From the NCBI GenBank assembly GCA_027482185.1, contig JAIXWF010000013.1, positions 682,001-746,000 on the forward strand: a stretch of 64,000 nt of DNA, read 5' to 3'. This stretch comes from Opitutaceae bacterium (GTDB lineage Bacteria > Verrucomicrobiota > Verrucomicrobiia > Opitutales > Opitutaceae). A program made the translations under genes and the position numbers. This document shows, in pieces, positions 17,239 through 26,939 of this stretch; position 1 is the stretch's first letter, and every line of letters starts with the position of its first letter. A model generated the notes under the pieces. It saw only the letters and a program-made list of their open reading frames with translations. It was not told where the DNA came from and made no database searches.

Positions 17239-18213
17239 ATGATCCGATCCCCGCTCCGTCATCTCTTGGTGTCGTTGGTCTTGCTGCTGTCGGTCCTGCG
17301 GGCGGCCGACGCTCCGGCCGGGGCCGCGGCGCGGCCGAAGATTCTGGGCATCGCGCATGCGGCGTTCCGCGTTTCGGATGTCGTGCGGGCGCAGGAATTC
17401 TATGCGGGCTTTCTCGGCTACGCGCCGCTGCCGGGGCCCGCGGGGGCGCCGGCGGTTTCGCAGTGGGTGAAGTTCAACGATCGCCAGGCGGTCGAGCTGT
17501 GGCCGGGCGAACTCGGGGCGGAGCGGGACCGGCTGCACCATGTGGCGTTCGAAGTCGATGATGCGGACGCGATGCTCGCGTACCTGCGCAGCCGCGGCAC
17601 GGCGGGGTTGCCGCCGACGGCGACGGCGCCGCGGAGCCGCACGGGCGACAAGGCCTTCAGCATCCGCGATCCGAACGGGCACGAGATCGAATTCGTGCAG
17701 TACCTGCCGGACGGCGTGATGCGGCGGCACCAAGGAAAGCTGTTGCCGGACACGCGCATTGCGCCGCGGCTGAGCCACGTGGGCGTGATGGTGGGAGAGT
17801 TTGCGGCGTCGATGCGCTTCTACGGCGAACTGCTCGGCTTCCGGGAAACGTGGCGGGGCAGTTCCGGCGGCAAGGTCCTCAGCTGGGTCAACCTGCAGGT
17901 GCCGGATGGCGCGGACTACCTCGAGTTCATGCTCTACGATCGCTATCCGACCGCGGAACGGTTGCGGACGATGCACCATCTTTGCCTCGAGGTGCCCGAT
18001 GTGGTGCGCGCGGGTGCGACCTTGGAAGCAAGGGAACGGCCGCCGGGCAGCAAGGCGCCGTCGGCGATGCGTCCCGGCATCAACGGCAAGCGCCAGATCA
18101 ACTACTACGACCCCGACGGCACGCGGGTGGAGATCATGGAGCCGGGCACGCACGACGGCCAGCCGCGGCCGCCGTCGCCGGCGCCCGTGCCGGTCGCGGA
18201 GCCGAAGCCGTAG
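17239..18213 (+). CDS. VOC (glyoxalase/dioxygenase superfamily) protein, exported
   Basis: The 324-residue protein has a signal peptide (HLLVSLVLLLSVLRAADA) and two vicinal-oxygen-chelate modules. The first (residues about 35-155) runs from ILGIAHAAFRVSDVVRAQEFY to DPNGHEIEFVQY. The second (about 175-305) runs from RLSHVGVMVGEFAASMRFY to YYDPDGTRVEIME. His at the start of each module and the terminal Glu (EIEF, VEIM) are the usual metal ligands. VOC members include dioxygenases, isomerases and glyoxalases; the reaction here is unknown, and secretion to the periplasm is unusual for glyoxalases. It is followed after 94 bases by a TonB receptor on the same strand. Confidence 0.85.
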   Translation: MIRSPLRHLLVSLVLLLSVLRAADAPAGAAARPKILGIAHAAFRVSDVVRAQEFYAGFLGYAPLPGPAGAPAVSQWVKFNDRQAVELWPGELGAERDRLHHVAFEVDDADAMLAYLRSRGTAGLPPTATAPRSRTGDKAFSIRDPNGHEIEFVQYLPDGVMRRHQGKLLPDTRIAPRLSHVGVMVGEFAASMRFYGELLGFRETWRGSSGGKVLSWVNLQVPDGADYLEFMLYDRYPTAERLRTMHHLCLEVPDVVRAGATLEARERPPGSKAPSAMRPGINGKRQINYYDPDGTRVEIMEPGTHDGQPRPPSPAPVPVAEPKP

Positions 18214-18307
18214 ATCCGCGGGACGTGCAGGCGGACGGCGGGCGGATTGGCACTGGACGCGGACGCGGGGGATCGTTCGGCTCCAAGGCCAACTTCGAAT
18301 ACCCCCG

Positions 18308-21300
18308 ATGCAATTCCGTCCGCGTTTCCGTTCGCTGCCCTGGTTTTTCCGTTGGTTCGCTCTGGCCGTAATCGGCTGCGCGACCCTGCCGCTCCCGGCG
18401 GCTGAAGCCGGACGGAGCGTGTCCGGGCGCGTGAAGAGCGCGGCCGACGGTTCCTTTTTGCGCAACGCCCGCGTCGTCGTCGAGGGCACGGCGATCGACG
18501 TACTCACGAACGAAACCGGCGAATTCCAATTGGCGGATCTGCCGTCCGGCGCGACGACGCTGCGCGTGAGCTACACGGGATTGGTGCCGGTGTCGGTCGC
18601 GTTGCCCGCCGCCGGCGCGGCGCCTTTGGAAATCGCGCTGGCGGGCTTCGGCGACAAATCGACCGCGGCGGGCGAGGTGCTGAAGCTCGACGCTTTCCGC
18701 GTCACCACCAGCCGCGAGATGAGCGCGGCGGACATGGCGATCAACGAGAAGCGGATCGCGCGCAACATCAAGGACGTCGTCGCGACCGACGCCTTCGGCA
18801 ATATGTCGCGCGACAACCTCGGCGATTTCCTGCAGTACCTCCCGGGCGTGGAAGTCGAGGGCGACGGCACCGCGCCGCTGACCGTCGGCCTGCGCGGCAT
18901 GCCGGCCGAATATACAAACATCGAAATGGACGGCGCGGGCCTGAGCGTGCCGCAGACCGGCGGCTCGACGCGCGTCACGGCGCTGCGCGGGCTGACGATG
19001 TCGAACGTCGACCGCATCGAGATCACGAAGGGCCCGACGCCCGACACCGGCGCGGACAGCATCGGCGGCCGGATCAACATGATCCCGCGTTCCTCGTTCG
19101 AACGCAGCCGGCCGGAGCTGCGCTACCGCACGTTCGTCCTGATGAATTCCGAGTTTCTCAATTTCCGGCGCACGCCGGGCGGCCGCGAGGGCGGCGACGG
19201 GAAAGCGCTGAAGTGGTTTCCCGATTTCGAAGTGACGTACGTGAATCCGGTGAATGCGCGCTTCGGCTACGCGCTCAACGCCTCGCGCAACGACTACTTC
19301 TACACCGCGCGGGTGGCGCAGAAAACGTTCAGCACGGCGAATACGTCGGCGACGGAGCCGTACCTGACGACGTTCACGGGCCAGGTCGCGCATTCGTTTT
19401 CCCGGCGCAGCGCGCTCGGCGCGAAATTCGATTTCCGCGTCGGCCCGCGCGACACGCTCTCGGTCGCCTACAACTTCAACCGCTACTGGGTCGATTTCGG
19501 CAACCGGCAGATGACCTACGGAACCGGCACGCTGCTGGCGGCGCCGGCGACGGGGCGGAACGCGGCGTCGGGCGACTTCGGGCCGACGTTCACGCAGGGC
19601 CGCGCGGGGCAGGGCTCGGTCACGCAGCTGGTGACGCAGAACGCCTACCAGACGACGCAGACGCACCAGGGCCAGGTGACCTACCGCCACCGCGGGCCGC
19701 TTTGGGAATTCGACGGCACGTTGGCGAAGAGCAAAACGAAGCTGACCTACCGCCTCGATTCCTACGGCCAGCTCGGGCAGGCCCGGCTCGGGCTCACCGG
19801 GGTGACGGTGCGGTTCGACGACATCGACCCCGAGGGCGGCCCGGACCGCATCACCGTGACCAACGCCGCCGGCGCGGTGATCGACACCAACCGCCTGGAA
19901 AATCTGGGCGCGTACACGACGCCCGTGGTCGCGATGCGCGACATCAAAAACAATTTCAACAACGCCAAGTTCGACGCGACGCGGAAATTCCGGCCCGAGT
20001 CGTTCACCTGGTCCTTCAAGACCGGCGCCGCCTACCGGGCCGCGGCGAAGGATCGCGCGCAGCCGCAGAACACGCGCACCTATGCGGGCCCCGCCTTCAA
20101 CGCGTTGCCGGCGGGAATCCTGACCGACCAGGATTTCAACCTCGAGGGCCCGGGCGGCCGGTTCAAGACGCAGCAATGGCTGAGCCCCGGCCGGGCCTAC
20201 GATCTCTACCAGGCGAATCCCTCGTACTACACGACCAACGCCGCCGCGGACTACATCGCTTGGGCCACGAGCCTCGAGGAATCGTCGGAGGCGGTGTCGG
20301 CGGGTTACGCGATGGCGGATGCATCTTTCTGGCGCAACCGCGTGCGGTTGGCCGGCGGCTTCCGCTACGAGCACACGCACGTGATTGCGCGCGGCACGCT
20401 GACCAACCTGCAACTGCAGTTCCGGCGCGACGCGCAGGGCCGCATCCTCGACGGCAATCCCGCGCTGCCCGGTGTGCAGACCGTGCCGATCGCGACCGAT
20501 CCGCTCGAGGTGGCGAAACTCACGCGCTTGCCCCTGGCCAACGTCGTCGACACGACCTACGGCGACGTTTACCCCAGTATCAACGGCACGGTTACGCTGC
20601 GCGAAAACCTGCTCCTGCGGCTCGGCTACGCGCACACGATCGGCCGGCCGACGCTCGCGCAATTGATCCCGACGACCAGCGTTACCGAAGTGCTGGCCCC
20701 CGGGGAAAACGCCACCGGCTCGGGCCTGGGGACCATCTCGACGAGCAACCCCGGACTGAAGCCGTGGAGCGGGCGCAACCACGACGTCGCCGTCGAATAC
20801 TACACTCCCACGGGCGGGCTGTTTTCCGTCGGGGCGTACCGCCGCGATGTCACCGATTTCATTTCCACGATCAGCACGATCGCGACGCGCGAGATGCTCG
20901 AGGAGCTCGGCCTGCCCGACGACTACGAAGGCTACCTCCTGCAGCAACCGGAGAACACGGCGGGCGAAGTGCGGCAGACGGGTCTCGAGCTCTCGGGTCG
21001 CCAGCGCCTGCGGCCGTGGCTGTCTGTCTTTGCCAACTACACCCGCAGCCGCACCAAAGGCCTGCGCGCGGGCGATTTTGCGAACGCGCAGACGCGCCGT
21101 TTCAACACGGGCGTGCAGTTCGCGTTCAAGGCGTTCTCGGTCAGCGCGAATTACAATTGGACCGGCCAGCGCCGCGGAGCCGTGTCGGGCATCGCGCCCG
21201 GCGCGTTCGTCTACACGCGGCCGCGGAAACTCGTTTCCCTCAGCGTGGACTACCTCGTGCGCCGCAACCTGACGGTTTACTTCACGCTGAACAACCTGCT

Positions 21301-21415
21301 GCAGGACCCGTTGACCAACGAGACCTACGGGCCCGCCACGCCGGCTTACGCGCGCCTGACGAACGATCGCCGCGACGGGATGCAGGTGCAGTTCGGGCTC
21401 AAGGGTTCGTTCTGA
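18308..21415 (+). CDS. TonB-dependent receptor with carboxypeptidase-regulatory-like domain (1035 aa)
   Basis: A signal peptide (WFALAVIGCATLPLPAAEA) is followed by a CarboxypepD_reg-like beta-sandwich (residues about 35-110, VSGRVKSAADGSFLRNARV). The plug follows, with FLQYLPGVEVEGDG, VGLRGMPAEYTNIEMDG and RIEITKGPTPDTGADSIGG. The large barrel ends in GLKGSF. The TPDTGADSIGG form and the length are typical of Opitutaceae and Xanthomonas receptors for plant or algal carbohydrates, so a glycan ligand is plausible. The start ATG at 18308 begins the signal peptide. It lies 94 bases downstream of the VOC gene. Confidence 0.93.
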   Translation: MQFRPRFRSLPWFFRWFALAVIGCATLPLPAAEAGRSVSGRVKSAADGSFLRNARVVVEGTAIDVLTNETGEFQLADLPSGATTLRVSYTGLVPVSVALPAAGAAPLEIALAGFGDKSTAAGEVLKLDAFRVTTSREMSAADMAINEKRIARNIKDVVATDAFGNMSRDNLGDFLQYLPGVEVEGDGTAPLTVGLRGMPAEYTNIEMDGAGLSVPQTGGSTRVTALRGLTMSNVDRIEITKGPTPDTGADSIGGRINMIPRSSFERSRPELRYRTFVLMNSEFLNFRRTPGGREGGDGKALKWFPDFEVTYVNPVNARFGYALNASRNDYFYTARVAQKTFSTANTSATEPYLTTFTGQVAHSFSRRSALGAKFDFRVGPRDTLSVAYNFNRYWVDFGNRQMTYGTGTLLAAPATGRNAASGDFGPTFTQGRAGQGSVTQLVTQNAYQTTQTHQGQVTYRHRGPLWEFDGTLAKSKTKLTYRLDSYGQLGQARLGLTGVTVRFDDIDPEGGPDRITVTNAAGAVIDTNRLENLGAYTTPVVAMRDIKNNFNNAKFDATRKFRPESFTWSFKTGAAYRAAAKDRAQPQNTRTYAGPAFNALPAGILTDQDFNLEGPGGRFKTQQWLSPGRAYDLYQANPSYYTTNAAADYIAWATSLEESSEAVSAGYAMADASFWRNRVRLAGGFRYEHTHVIARGTLTNLQLQFRRDAQGRILDGNPALPGVQTVPIATDPLEVAKLTRLPLANVVDTTYGDVYPSINGTVTLRENLLLRLGYAHTIGRPTLAQLIPTTSVTEVLAPGENATGSGLGTISTSNPGLKPWSGRNHDVAVEYYTPTGGLFSVGAYRRDVTDFISTISTIATREMLEELGLPDDYEGYLLQQPENTAGEVRQTGLELSGRQRLRPWLSVFANYTRSRTKGLRAGDFANAQTRRFNTGVQFAFKAFSVSANYNWTGQRRGAVSGIAPGAFVYTRPRKLVSLSVDYLVRRNLTVYFTLNNLLQDPLTNETYGPATPAYARLTNDRRDGMQVQFGLKGSF

Positions 21416-21429
21416 ACCGGAATCATGCT

Positions 21430-21551
21430 GTTGAGAGATGAAAGGTGCGGGTTGAGAGATCGATCCGCCGAGCCGCGGAAAAGGTCGCCGCAGCCAGCAG
21501 CCTGACGAACCGAACGGTTTGGCCATCAACTCTCAGCCAAGCTCGCTCAAC
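21430..21551. repeat. Facing pair of heptamer arrays
   Basis: Forward units at 21430-21464 (GTTGAGA GATGAAA GGTGCGG GTTGAGA GATCGAT) face an inverted array at 21524-21551 whose complement reads GTTGAGC GAGCTTG GCTGAGA GTTGATG. Both keep a 7-base period. The locus separates the convergent TonB receptor and DUF1552 genes. Function unknown. Confidence 0.6.
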
Positions 21552-21638
21552 GGCATGAGTTCGGCTGAGCAGGGATTGTTGCGCATGGGTGGACCCCCTG
21601 GAAAACGCCGGCGGATGACCGCGCGGCTCCCGTGGTAG

Positions 21639-21659
21639 GGGCGCGCCTGGTGCGCGCCC
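21639..21659. terminator. GC-rich hairpin between convergent genes
   Basis: GGGCGCGC (21639-21646) and GCGCGCCC (21652-21659) form a perfect 8-bp stem with a CTGGT loop, 36 bases past the stop of the minus-strand DUF1552 gene. No U-tract follows on either strand, so it may be a bidirectional terminator or a dispersed REP-like hairpin. Confidence 0.45.
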
Positions 21660-21694
21660 GCGGCTCCGGCAAACCGATGGTTGCCGGTGGGACC

Positions 21695-23008
21695 TTAGCC
21701 CAGCGCGAGCGGGCCGCCGTCGCAGAGGGACGGTTTGCCGAAGGTCGGCAGGCGGTGGCCGACGCCGTGGGCGAGGGCGAGGTGCAGGCGGTTGTGCGCG
21801 ACCTTGTCGAATTTCAACGCGCGGCCCATGTCGAAACCCATGCCGCCGCCGATGAGGACGAAGGGAATGTTGTCGAGGGTGTGGCTGTTGCCTTTGCCGA
21901 GTTCGTTGGTCCAGACGATCATCGTGTGGTCGAGCATCGAGCCGGTGGCGCCGGGCTCGGGCGTGGCGGCGAGGCGTTCGGCGAGGTAGCGCACTTCGCC
22001 GGCGAACCACGTGTTGATTTTGATCAGCTTGCTTTGGGCGGATTCGTCGGTGTCCGGCTCGTGCGAGAGCCCGTGGTGGCCGTCGGTGATGTCGAGCCAG
22101 TTCATCCGCGCGCCGCCGACGGACTTCGTGTACTGCAACGTGGCGACGCGGGCCATGTCGTTGACGAACGAATTCACCAGCAGGTCGATCTGCATGCGGC
22201 TCAGGCGCGGCACGTTGTCGTTCTGGTCGGCGACGCCGGGTTCGAGTTCCGGCGGCCGGGCGCGGAGGGCGGATTCGTTTTCCGCGATCTCGCGTTCGAG
22301 CTGGCGCACCAACGTCTCGTGCGCCTCGAGCATGCGGCGGTCCTCGCTGCCGATGATCGTGCGGACTTTGGCGAGCTCGGTCTTGAGCGGATCGAGCACG
22401 CTGCGGAGGCTCTCGCGGTCGCGCAGCTGGCCGTAGAGCTTGCCGTGCATCTGGTACGGATCGGAGATCGGCGCGACGGGTTGGCCGGAGCCGGCGTACG
22501 ACATGCGCGTCCAGGGATCGGCGCGGTCCTGCACGCCGACGCCGAACTCCAGGGAGCCGAAACGCGTGCGCGTTTCCGGGCGGCTCTGGAAAAAGTTTTT
22601 GATTTCCTGGTCGATCGAGATGCCGCTGGCCCAACCCGCGGGGATCGATTTGCCGCCGCCCTGGATGTTGCCCGGAAGCAATTCGATGCCGGTCAGCAGG
22701 CAGCTCATGCCGCGCATGTGGCCGTCGCCGTCGCCGCGCACTTTGTTGGAGACACCTTGGAGCGTGAGCATCCGGTCCTTGAACGGCGCGAGCGGCGCGA
22801 GGATTTCCTTCAGCGCAAAGTCGCGGCCGGCGGCGTCGGGCCAGAACGCGGTCGGGATCGTGCCGTTGGGCGAAAAGACGACGACGAGGCGCTGGCGGGG
22901 CCGCGCGGGCGCCGCGAGCGCGAGGCTCGGCAGGCCGACGATGAAGGGGAGGACGGCGGCGGAGAGGCCGGCTTGGCGGAGAAATTCGCGGCGGCGGAGC
23001 GGGGTCAT
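21695..23008 (-). CDS. DUF1552 family exported protein
   Basis: The 437-residue protein starts [14 protein letters not shown], which resembles a twin-arginine signal, followed by [18 protein letters not shown]. Characteristic stretches are [67 protein letters not shown] and [25 protein letters not shown]. The last is like the alkaline-phosphatase-fold DUF1501/DUF1552 proteins of PVC bacteria. The function is unproven, and such proteins are nearly always encoded next to a DUF1592/1588 cytochrome protein, as here. Its ATG overlaps the stop of that upstream gene (ATGA). Confidence 0.9.
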   Translation of the reverse strand: MTPLRRREFLRQAGLSAAVLPFIVGLPSLALAAPARPRQRLVVVFSPNGTIPTAFWPDAAGRDFALKEILAPLAPFKDRMLTLQGVSNKVRGDGDGHMRGMSCLLTGIELLPGNIQGGGKSIPAGWASGISIDQEIKNFFQSRPETRTRFGSLEFGVGVQDRADPWTRMSYAGSGQPVAPISDPYQMHGKLYGQLRDRESLRSVLDPLKTELAKVRTIIGSEDRRMLEAHETLVRQLEREIAENESALRARPPELEPGVADQNDNVPRLSRMQIDLLVNSFVNDMARVATLQYTKSVGGARMNWLDITDGHHGLSHEPDTDESAQSKLIKINTWFAGEVRYLAERLAATPEPGATGSMLDHTMIVWTNELGKGNSHTLDNIPFVLIGGGMGFDMGRALKFDKVAHNRLHLALAHGVGHRLPTFGKPSLCDGGPLALG

Positions 23009-25395
23009 GGGGCGGGGCGGGGGACGTGGGCGGCGAGGACCGGAGGCGGGGTTTCGCCGTGGCGGGCGGCCAGGACGGCGATTTCGGCGACGAGCTTCCG
23101 GATGTGGAAGCCGGAGGCGACAAAAGATTCGCGCAGCCGGCCGAGCGTGCCCGGGCCGTAGGCGCGCGGCGGCTGTTTCGCGAGGTATTGAAAGAGCTGT
23201 TCGATGAACGCTTCCTGGGCGCGGGCGTTGCCGAGGGCGAAGTCGGCGACGTCGCGCGCGCCGGCGAGGCGGACGGTGCGGTTGTCGTCGTCGTGGTAGT
23301 CGCTGGCGGCGTCGATCGGCCGGCCTTGGTCGGCGGTGCGGAATCGGCCGACGGCGTCGTACCATTCAAGACTGAACCCGAGGGGATTGATGACGGAGTG
23401 GCAGCCCATGCAGTTTTCCGCGCGGGTCAGCCGGACGACCTTTTCGCGCATCGTCATGCCCGGCGCGAACGTCGTCTCGTCGAACGTCTGTGCGACGGTG
23501 GGCGGCTTCAGGGCGCGGCCGACGATGCTGCGGGTGAGAAATACGCCGCGGTGGATCGGCGAACTGGCGGCCTTGTAGGAAAGTGCCGCGAGCAAATACG
23601 GATGCGTGAGCACGCCGGAGCGTTGGCCGGGCGGAGCGGCGACGCGGACGAAACCGTCGCTTTCGGGCGCGGGCAAATCGTAGAAACGGGCGAGCCGCGC
23701 GTTGGCGAAAAGGAATTCCGATCGGAGCAATTCGCGGAAGTCGGAGCGCTCGCCCCAGACGACGTCGTCGACGAAGAGCCCAAGCGAGGTCCGCAAATCG
23801 TCGATGAGCTCCGGATTGAAACCGGGGAACTGCTGCGGGTCTTTGCCGAGGTCCTCGAGGTAGCGCAGCTGCAGCCAGCCGGCGAAGAATTCCCGCAGTT
23901 TGGCGCGGGTCCGCGGATCCAAGACCATGCGGTCGGCCTGCGCGCGCAGCTCCGCGGGATCGGCCAGCCGGCCTTCGGCCGCGGCGCGCGCGAGGGCGGC
24001 GTCGGGAGCCGAATCCCACAGGGCGAAGGCGAGCCGTTGCGCGGTACGGTGCCCGACGGCGCCGCCGGGCAAGTCGACGTAGAGGAATTGAGGGGACTTG
24101 AGGGCGAGGAGGACGACGCGGCGCAGGCCGGTTTCGGCGTCGGGCGCGCCGGCGAGCGGCCCGGCGACGAAGCGGGCCTTTTCGTCTTCCGCCAAGGGAC
24201 GGCGGAAGGCGGCGGCGACGAATTTTTCCGCGAAGGCGGCGAGTTTGGCCGCGCGGGCCGGGTCGCCCGGGCGGGTGCCGGCGAAACGGTCGAGCCGGCG
24301 CACGACGTGGTTGGCGACTTCGAAGGCGGCGCCGGTGACGGCTTCGTCCCAGGCTTTGGATACGGAGAGGCTGCGTTCGTAGCCCTGGCTGCTGTCGTCG
24401 GCGGGAAACTTGGTCGCGAGCACAAACGTCGGCGCGGCGCGGCCCGGGGCGAGCAGCCGCGCGGGCACCGTCGTCTCGCTGCCGTGGGGCGGCTTCCAGC
24501 GTAGGGCGAGCGCGGGCACGGGCGAGGCGCCGGCCTTTTCGGGCAGGGCCCAGTAATCGATCGCGAGGGGATAGGCGCGGCCGCCGAGCAGGCGCACGGT
24601 GACGCGTTGGTCGGGGTTTTGGGGATTCGAGACGTTGACGTCGAGGGTGGCTTCGGCCGCCCCGCCGGCCGGATCGGCATTGATCCAGACGCGCACGCTG
24701 TTCGGCGTGCGGATGACGAATTCGTAGTCGCCGGTCTCTTCGGCGAAGACGGTGCCGCGCCATTGGCCCGAGAACTCATCGGTCGCGCCGAAACGCGCGC
24801 GGGCCGCGCTGCCCGGGGCAAAGACGAAATCGATGCCGGCTGCGTCGAAGCCGCGTTGCGCGACTTTGGCGGCGTCGAAGCGGCCGCGCAGCGCGTTGCC
24901 GTAGGCGGTGAAACGGAGGCCGACCTCGGCCGGATCCGGAGTTTCCGCGGCGGGCGGGGGCGCAGGCGGCGGGGTGAAACGCGCGACGAGATCGGCGACG
25001 GTGACGGCGAACTGGCGGTTCGTCAGGTGCGCGAGTTGGATGCGCGCCGGATTGAGACGCTCCTGCGCAGCGGGGGAATAGAAGGCGTGGTAGATGTAGG
25101 CGGAGACGGCGTCGGCGTCGCGCCGGGAGAGCGTTTCCGGCGCGTCTTCGGGCATGTTCTTCGCGACGTAGTGCGCGAGCTTGGGCAGGGCCCAGTCGCC
25201 GACGAGGGCCTCGCGGTACTTGCCCGCGACGCCTTCGCCGGCGGGCCCGTGGCAATCCGCGCATTGCCGGCGGTAAATCTGTTCGCCCGCAGCAACGGAG
25301 GCGGCCGGCGTGACCGAGCACGACAGGGCCGACAGAAGGATCGCGGCGGCGAGGCCGGCGAGCAGCAGAAGGGGTAGGCGGGGCGAAGCAGCCAC
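23005..25395 (-). CDS. DUF1592/DUF1588/DUF1585 cytochrome-like protein
   Basis: The 796-residue protein has an N-terminal membrane segment with a possible lipobox (ILLSALSC) and a CADCH haem c motif in [21 protein letters not shown]14-like part ([27 protein letters not shown]) precedes DUF1595/DUF1592-like sequence ([47 protein letters not shown]). Next come DUF1588 ([47 protein letters not shown]) and the C-terminal DUF1585 part. I choose GTG at 25395 because it opens the signal region and no ATG is available in frame before it. It probably passes electrons to or from the DUF1552 partner at the periplasmic face; this is inferred from recurrent pairing. Confidence 0.88.
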   Translation of the reverse strand: MAASPRLPLLLLAGLAAAILLSALSCSVTPAASVAAGEQIYRRQCADCHGPAGEGVAGKYREALVGDWALPKLAHYVAKNMPEDAPETLSRRDADAVSAYIYHAFYSPAAQERLNPARIQLAHLTNRQFAVTVADLVARFTPPPAPPPAAETPDPAEVGLRFTAYGNALRGRFDAAKVAQRGFDAAGIDFVFAPGSAARARFGATDEFSGQWRGTVFAEETGDYEFVIRTPNSVRVWINADPAGGAAEATLDVNVSNPQNPDQRVTVRLLGGRAYPLAIDYWALPEKAGASPVPALALRWKPPHGSETTVPARLLAPGRAAPTFVLATKFPADDSSQGYERSLSVSKAWDEAVTGAAFEVANHVVRRLDRFAGTRPGDPARAAKLAAFAEKFVAAAFRRPLAEDEKARFVAGPLAGAPDAETGLRRVVLLALKSPQFLYVDLPGGAVGHRTAQRLAFALWDSAPDAALARAAAEGRLADPAELRAQADRMVLDPRTRAKLREFFAGWLQLRYLEDLGKDPQQFPGFNPELIDDLRTSLGLFVDDVVWGERSDFRELLRSEFLFANARLARFYDLPAPESDGFVRVAAPPGQRSGVLTHPYLLAALSYKAASSPIHRGVFLTRSIVGRALKPPTVAQTFDETTFAPGMTMREKVVRLTRAENCMGCHSVINPLGFSLEWYDAVGRFRTADQGRPIDAASDYHDDDNRTVRLAGARDVADFALGNARAQEAFIEQLFQYLAKQPPRAYGPGTLGRLRESFVASGFHIRKLVAEIAVLAARHGETPPPVLAAHVPRPAP

Positions 25396-25487
25396 GGGAA
25401 GCGCGTCTAGCTCAACCGCAACGCCCGCCGGCGCGGAAGCGAAATCGCTTCGGCCGGATGCCGGATGCGCAGGAGGGCGAACGCGAA

Positions 25488-26759
25488 TCAGGCCGGCGGC
25501 GGACTGCCGGCGGCGGCCGATTTCGCGGCCGCGGCGCGGAGCTTGTCTTTCTTGTTCGGTCGTCGGCCCTTGATGCCGCCGCCGGGAGTGGCGGGCGTGG
25601 CGGCGGGGGAGGTTTCGAGGTGTTCGGGTTCGAAGCCGGCGAGTTGCTCCCGCGGGATCGAGAGCCCTTGGCGTTTTTCGATCAGGCGGAAATGGGCGTG
25701 GGTGTCGGCGCTGACGAAGCTGACCGCGATGCCGGCGCGGCCGGCGCGGCCCGTGCGGCCGACGCGGTGCGTGTAGTCGGCGGGCGACCGCGGCAGATCG
25801 TAGTTCACGACGGCGGGAAGGCCGGCGACGTCGAGGCCGCGCGCCGCGACATCGGTGGCGACAAGGAGCTGCGTTTTCCCGGCTTTGAAATCGGCGAGGG
25901 CGGCGAAGCGCGCGCCCTGACTGAGCTCGCCGTGCAGCGCATCGGCGGCGAGGCCGGCGCGGCGGAGTTTGTCGGCGACGTGCTCGGTGGCGTACTTCGT
26001 GGCGACGAAAACGAGGGCCTGGCCCCAGTTTTCCAAGAGGAACAAATTGCGCAGGAGCTGCGTGCGGCGGGGGGCGTCGGTCTCGAAGGCGCGGTGCACG
26101 ATTTCCGGCGCGGAGGCGGGCGTGGCGGCGACGGCGATGCGCTGCGGGTGGCGCAGGACGCCGCGGGCGAAGGCATCGACTTCGGGCGGAAAGGTCGCGG
26201 AGCAGAGCACGCTCTGGCGCGCGGCGGGCAGGAGGGCGCGGATGCGGTTGAGCTCCGCGGCGAAGCCGAGGGCGAGCAGGCGGTCGGCTTCGTCGAGGAC
26301 GAGCGCCGAAGTGGCGGCGAGGTCGAGCGCGCGTTGGTCGACCAAGTCGAGCAGACGGCCCGGCGTGGCCACGAGAATGTCGGCGCCGGCGGCGAGGGCC
26401 TGTTGTTGCGGGTTGATCGAGATGCCGCCGTAGACGACGAGGGTTTTGAGCGCGGGCTGCAGGTAGCGGCCGAGGCGGCGGCAGGTTTCGCCGACTTGGC
26501 CGGCGAGTTCGCGGGTGGGGACGAGAATCAGCGCGCGGCAGATCCGGCCGGGTGGCCGCGGGGCGGCGGCGAGGCGTTGCAACAACGGCAAAATGTAGGC
26601 GGCGGATTTGCCGGAGCCGGTCGGCGCGGAGAGCCACACATCGCTGCCGGCGAGGAGCGCGGGAATCGCCTGCACCTGGATCTCGGTCGGCGCGGCGAAG
26701 CCTTGGTCGGCGGCGGCGCGTTGCAACGGAGGCAAAAGACCAAGAGCGGAAAAAGGCAT
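25488..26759 (-). CDS. DEAD-box ATP-dependent RNA helicase
   Basis: The 423-residue protein shows the full motif set: Q-motif GFAAPTEIQVQAIP, motif I APTGSGKS, Ia PTRELA, GG, Ib TPGRL, II DEAD, III SAT, V ATDVAARGLDV and VI HRVGRTGRAGR. A short basic tail (GGGIKGRRPNKKDKLRAAA) probably adds RNA affinity. It belongs to the RhlE/RhlB-like group of cytoplasmic helicases used in ribosome assembly or mRNA turnover. The start Met begins MPFSALGLLPPLQRA, the usual beginning before the Q-motif. It is flanked by unrelated genes on the same strand and upstream by 180 bases that hold heptamer repeats. Confidence 0.95.
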   Translation of the reverse strand: MPFSALGLLPPLQRAAADQGFAAPTEIQVQAIPALLAGSDVWLSAPTGSGKSAAYILPLLQRLAAAPRPPGRICRALILVPTRELAGQVGETCRRLGRYLQPALKTLVVYGGISINPQQQALAAGADILVATPGRLLDLVDQRALDLAATSALVLDEADRLLALGFAAELNRIRALLPAARQSVLCSATFPPEVDAFARGVLRHPQRIAVAATPASAPEIVHRAFETDAPRRTQLLRNLFLLENWGQALVFVATKYATEHVADKLRRAGLAADALHGELSQGARFAALADFKAGKTQLLVATDVAARGLDVAGLPAVVNYDLPRSPADYTHRVGRTGRAGRAGIAVSFVSADTHAHFRLIEKRQGLSIPREQLAGFEPEHLETSPAATPATPGGGIKGRRPNKKDKLRAAAAKSAAAGSPPPA

Positions 26760-26833
26760 GAGCGGCCGGCGAGCAGAGCGGTGCGGCGGGTCAAACGCGA
26801 CGGCAGAATGGAAAACCCGCGAAGGCGCGGGCG

Positions 26834-26937
26834 GTTGAAAGTTGAAAGGTGAAAGTTGAAGGACCGGAATTCGGACGGAGCGGAGCAGACCGCGGGGCGC
26901 GGGCTTCCGATTTTCAATTTTCAAATTTCACCTTGGA
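26834..26937. repeat. Facing pair of heptamer arrays with strong inverted repeat
   Basis: Four tandem heptamers at 26834-26861 (GTTGAAA GTTGAAA GGTGAAA GTTGAAG) face an inverted array at about 26910-26937. The 15-base arms 26846-26860 and 26920-26934 are complementary at 14 positions. The spot is strikingly AT-rich for this genome and lies between the PQQ dehydrogenase stop and the helicase start. Confidence 0.65.
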
Positions 26938-26939
26938 AC

